This document shows, one piece after another, positions 30,278-31,478 of a DNA stretch of 31,478 nucleotides. The notes beneath the pieces were generated by a model. The model ran no database searches. It was not told where the DNA came from and worked only from the letters and a program-made list of their open reading frames with translations. Source of the DNA: Anaerolineae bacterium (GTDB lineage Bacteria > Chloroflexota > Anaerolineae > B4-G1). The DNA is taken from NCBI GenBank assembly GCA_016783285.1, contig JADHWW010000115.1, forward strand, positions 1 to 31,478. Direction: 5' to 3'. A program made the position numbers and the translations under genes. Position 1 is the first letter of the stretch, and each line of letters starts with the position of its first letter.

Positions 30278-30292
30278 TGAGTGAATCACTCA
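30278..30292. promoter_or_regulatory. Perfect 15-bp palindrome, candidate operator
   Basis: TGAGTGAATCACTCA is a perfect 7-1-7 dyad in the 122-nt gap before the ornithine-cyclodeaminase-like gene, ending 16 nt upstream of its start codon. Its size and position fit a repressor binding site. No hexamer pair for a promoter is evident around it. The rest of the gap (30187-30277) shows nothing else I can name. Confidence 0.5.
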
Positions 30293-30308
30293 GCGAATGG
30301 AGAGACAG

Positions 30309-31298
30309 ATGGAAATCACCATACTGACAGAAACCGAGATCCGGAACTGTGTGGCTCTCGACCACGAAGCCCTCTCAGCCGTCGCAGATGGGTTCACTTC
30401 CCTGGCAACTGGCGAGGTCATCTTACCACCTATCGTGCGCGTTGATATCCCAGAGCACAAGGGAGAGGTGGACATCAAGACCGCCTATATACGAGGGTTC
30501 GACAGTTTTGCCATCAAGATCGCCGCAGGGTTCCTCAATAACTACCTGTTGGGCCTGCCGACCGGCAGCGGCATGATGATAATCATGAGTGCCAAGACCG
30601 GCACACCCGAGGCGGTGTTGCTGGACAACGGCTACCTGACCAACGTGCGAACGGGTGCCGCGGGCGCGGTGGCAGCCCGCTACCTGGCCCGCAAGAAGAT
30701 AGACACGGCTGGCGTCATCGGGTCGCGTGCGCAAGCGCGTTACCAGATGATGGCCCTGAAGCAGGTGCGCGACTTCCGGCGGCTGATGATCTACGGCATC
30801 ATCCCCGACCAGGTCGAGCAGTACGTTGCCGAGATGACCCCAGCGATTGGTGTTGAGATCGTAAAGGCAAAGGACGCCGAAACCGTCGTCCGAAATAGCG
30901 ACGTCGTGGTCACATGCACCCCGGCGCGGGAGCCTTACCTGAAGGCCGAATGGTTGCACCCCGGCCTGCATATCACGGCGATGGGGGCTGACTCTGAGGA
31001 CAAGCAGGAATTGCACGCCGACGTACTGGGACGCGCCGGTCTTCTCGTCTGCGACCGCAAATCCCAGTGTTTCCGTCTGGGGGAGTTGCACCATGGGCTG
31101 GAGGCGGGTATAATATCCCAGGACAACGAGATTATCGAGTTGGGGGAGTTGACCTCCGGCCGGAAACCTGGCCGCAGAAACAATGAAGAGATCACGGTCT
31201 GTGATCTGACAGGCGTCGGCGTACAGGACACAGCCATCGCCCTGCTGGCCTACCGAAAAGCCATGGAAAAGGGGCTGGGGCTGCAGATTCAGGTCTAG
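30309..31298 (+). CDS. Ornithine cyclodeaminase / mu-crystallin family protein
   Basis: This 329-residue NAD(P)-dependent enzyme has family residues K70 (FAIKIAAGF), R114 in TNVRTGAAGA and the MGAD loop (ITAMGADSED) whose Asp is catalytic in ornithine cyclodeaminase. Relatives include ornithine cyclodeaminase, alanine dehydrogenase, pyrroline-2-carboxylate reductase and EutC of ectoine breakdown. The dinucleotide motif is unusual: GVIGSRAQA at 135-143, where GxGxQA is expected, so the second glycine is arginine. ATG 30309 is chosen over ATG 30297 because GGAG lies 6 nt upstream. A 15-bp palindrome precedes the gene. In this setting it may close or open a proline- or ornithine-like intermediate or reduce a cyclic imine. 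Confidence 0.88.
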   Translation: MEITILTETEIRNCVALDHEALSAVADGFTSLATGEVILPPIVRVDIPEHKGEVDIKTAYIRGFDSFAIKIAAGFLNNYLLGLPTGSGMMIIMSAKTGTPEAVLLDNGYLTNVRTGAAGAVAARYLARKKIDTAGVIGSRAQARYQMMALKQVRDFRRLMIYGIIPDQVEQYVAEMTPAIGVEIVKAKDAETVVRNSDVVVTCTPAREPYLKAEWLHPGLHITAMGADSEDKQELHADVLGRAGLLVCDRKSQCFRLGELHHGLEAGIISQDNEIIELGELTSGRKPGRRNNEEITVCDLTGVGVQDTAIALLAYRKAMEKGLGLQIQV

Positions 31299-31314
31299 CG
31301 ACTTCCAGAACCTG

Positions 31315-31381
31315 ACGTTTCACGCATCACGTTTCACGCATCACGTTTCACGCATCACGTTTCACGCATCACGTTTCACGC
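31315..31381. repeat. Tandem heptamer array, inverted orientation
   Basis: A 14-bp unit, ACGTTTCACGCATC, is repeated four times perfectly and followed by 11 bases of a fifth copy. Each unit is two 7-mers (the reverse complements of GAAACGT and GATGCGT), so this is the same repeat family as at 11612, 13085 and 13598 but on the other strand. There are no spacers, so it is not CRISPR. It lies between the cyclodeaminase and the next gene. Confidence 0.92.
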
Positions 31382-31407
31382 GGAATCAGTTAGTTGGAGG
31401 ACCCAAG

Positions 31408-31478
31408 ATGAACCGCATAGCCACATTCCAACCGTTCGACATGGAACGCATGATGTCCAAGTGGGAGAACATCGTGAC
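31408..31478 (+). CDS. Start of a probable PLP aminotransferase (truncated by the window edge)
   Basis: Only 23 codons are visible, beginning MNRIATFQPFDMERMMSKWE. ATG 31408 has a strong GGAGG 7 nt upstream, so translation initiation is convincing. The opening, with an aromatic-acidic PFDMERMMSKWE stretch, resembles the N-terminus of fold-type I aminotransferases that start with a short helix before the first strand. That would suit this amino-acid catabolic neighbourhood. The product call is tentative because nothing of the active site is present. Confidence 0.45.
   Translation, partial: MNRIATFQPFDMERMMSKWENIV

Noticed and set aside
31315..31381. CRISPR array
   Set aside because: The units are 14 bp and directly adjacent, with no unique spacers and no cas genes.

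Overview
The window is a GC-rich bacterial segment in which every gene I can support lies on the + strand: 22 complete genes and one partial gene in about 31 kb. I infer a Chloroflexota-type anaerobe (Anaerolineae or Caldilineae style). The reasons are the several non-pyrrolysine MttB homologues, the fused two-domain ECF ATPases, the molybdenum hydroxylase and tungsten-type aldehyde oxidoreductase, and dispersed heptamer and palindromic repeats of a kind I associate with that phylum. This is an inference from gene content and repeat style, not a taxonomic test.

Layout. (1) 198-9118: three MttB-superfamily methyltransferases, the second and third being close paralogues around a LysA-type PLP decarboxylase, then an Asp/Glu-racemase-like protein, an MFS transporter and an iron-sulfur protein with an N-terminal winged-helix-like segment. 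(2) 9178-18737: a zinc alcohol dehydrogenase, an enlarged methylaspartate-ammonia-lyase homologue, a fourth MttB homologue, a GxxExxY cassette with inverted-repeat flanks, a molybdenum hydroxylase (fused [2Fe-2S] and Mo subunits, then a FAD subunit), and a fifth MttB homologue. (3) 18809-26409: a near-consensus promoter, a first ECF transporter module (S, fused A-A, T), an acetamidase/formamidase, and a second ECF module (A-A, S, T). (4) 26571-end: aldehyde:ferredoxin oxidoreductase with a four-cluster ferredoxin, a GSA-aminomutase-like class III aminotransferase, an ornithine-cyclodeaminase/mu-crystallin protein, a heptamer repeat array, and the start of a probable PLP aminotransferase.

Reading the locus together: MttB homologues without pyrrolysine are known to demethylate quaternary amines (glycine betaine, proline betaine, carnitine) onto a corrinoid protein. 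The neighbours act on amino-acid-like backbones: decarboxylase, racemase, ammonia-lyase, aminotransferases, cyclodeaminase, Mo hydroxylase, amide hydrolase and aldehyde oxidoreductase. I infer a catabolic island for N-methylated amino acids or related N-heterocycles, with its own uptake systems. No corrinoid protein, corrinoid:THF methyltransferase or glutamate-mutase gene is present in the window, so those partners must be elsewhere or the enzymes work differently.

The most unusual structure is in the DNA between and inside the genes. Degenerate 7-bp tandem repeats (consensus near ACGTGAA) sit exactly at gene boundaries at about 10219, 11612, 13085, 13598 and (inverted) 31315, supplying stop codons and touching a start codon. 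A separate palindromic element occurs once between genes and twice in frame inside the molybdenum hydroxylase gene. Together they make this part of the locus look like an assembly of repeat-bounded gene cassettes.
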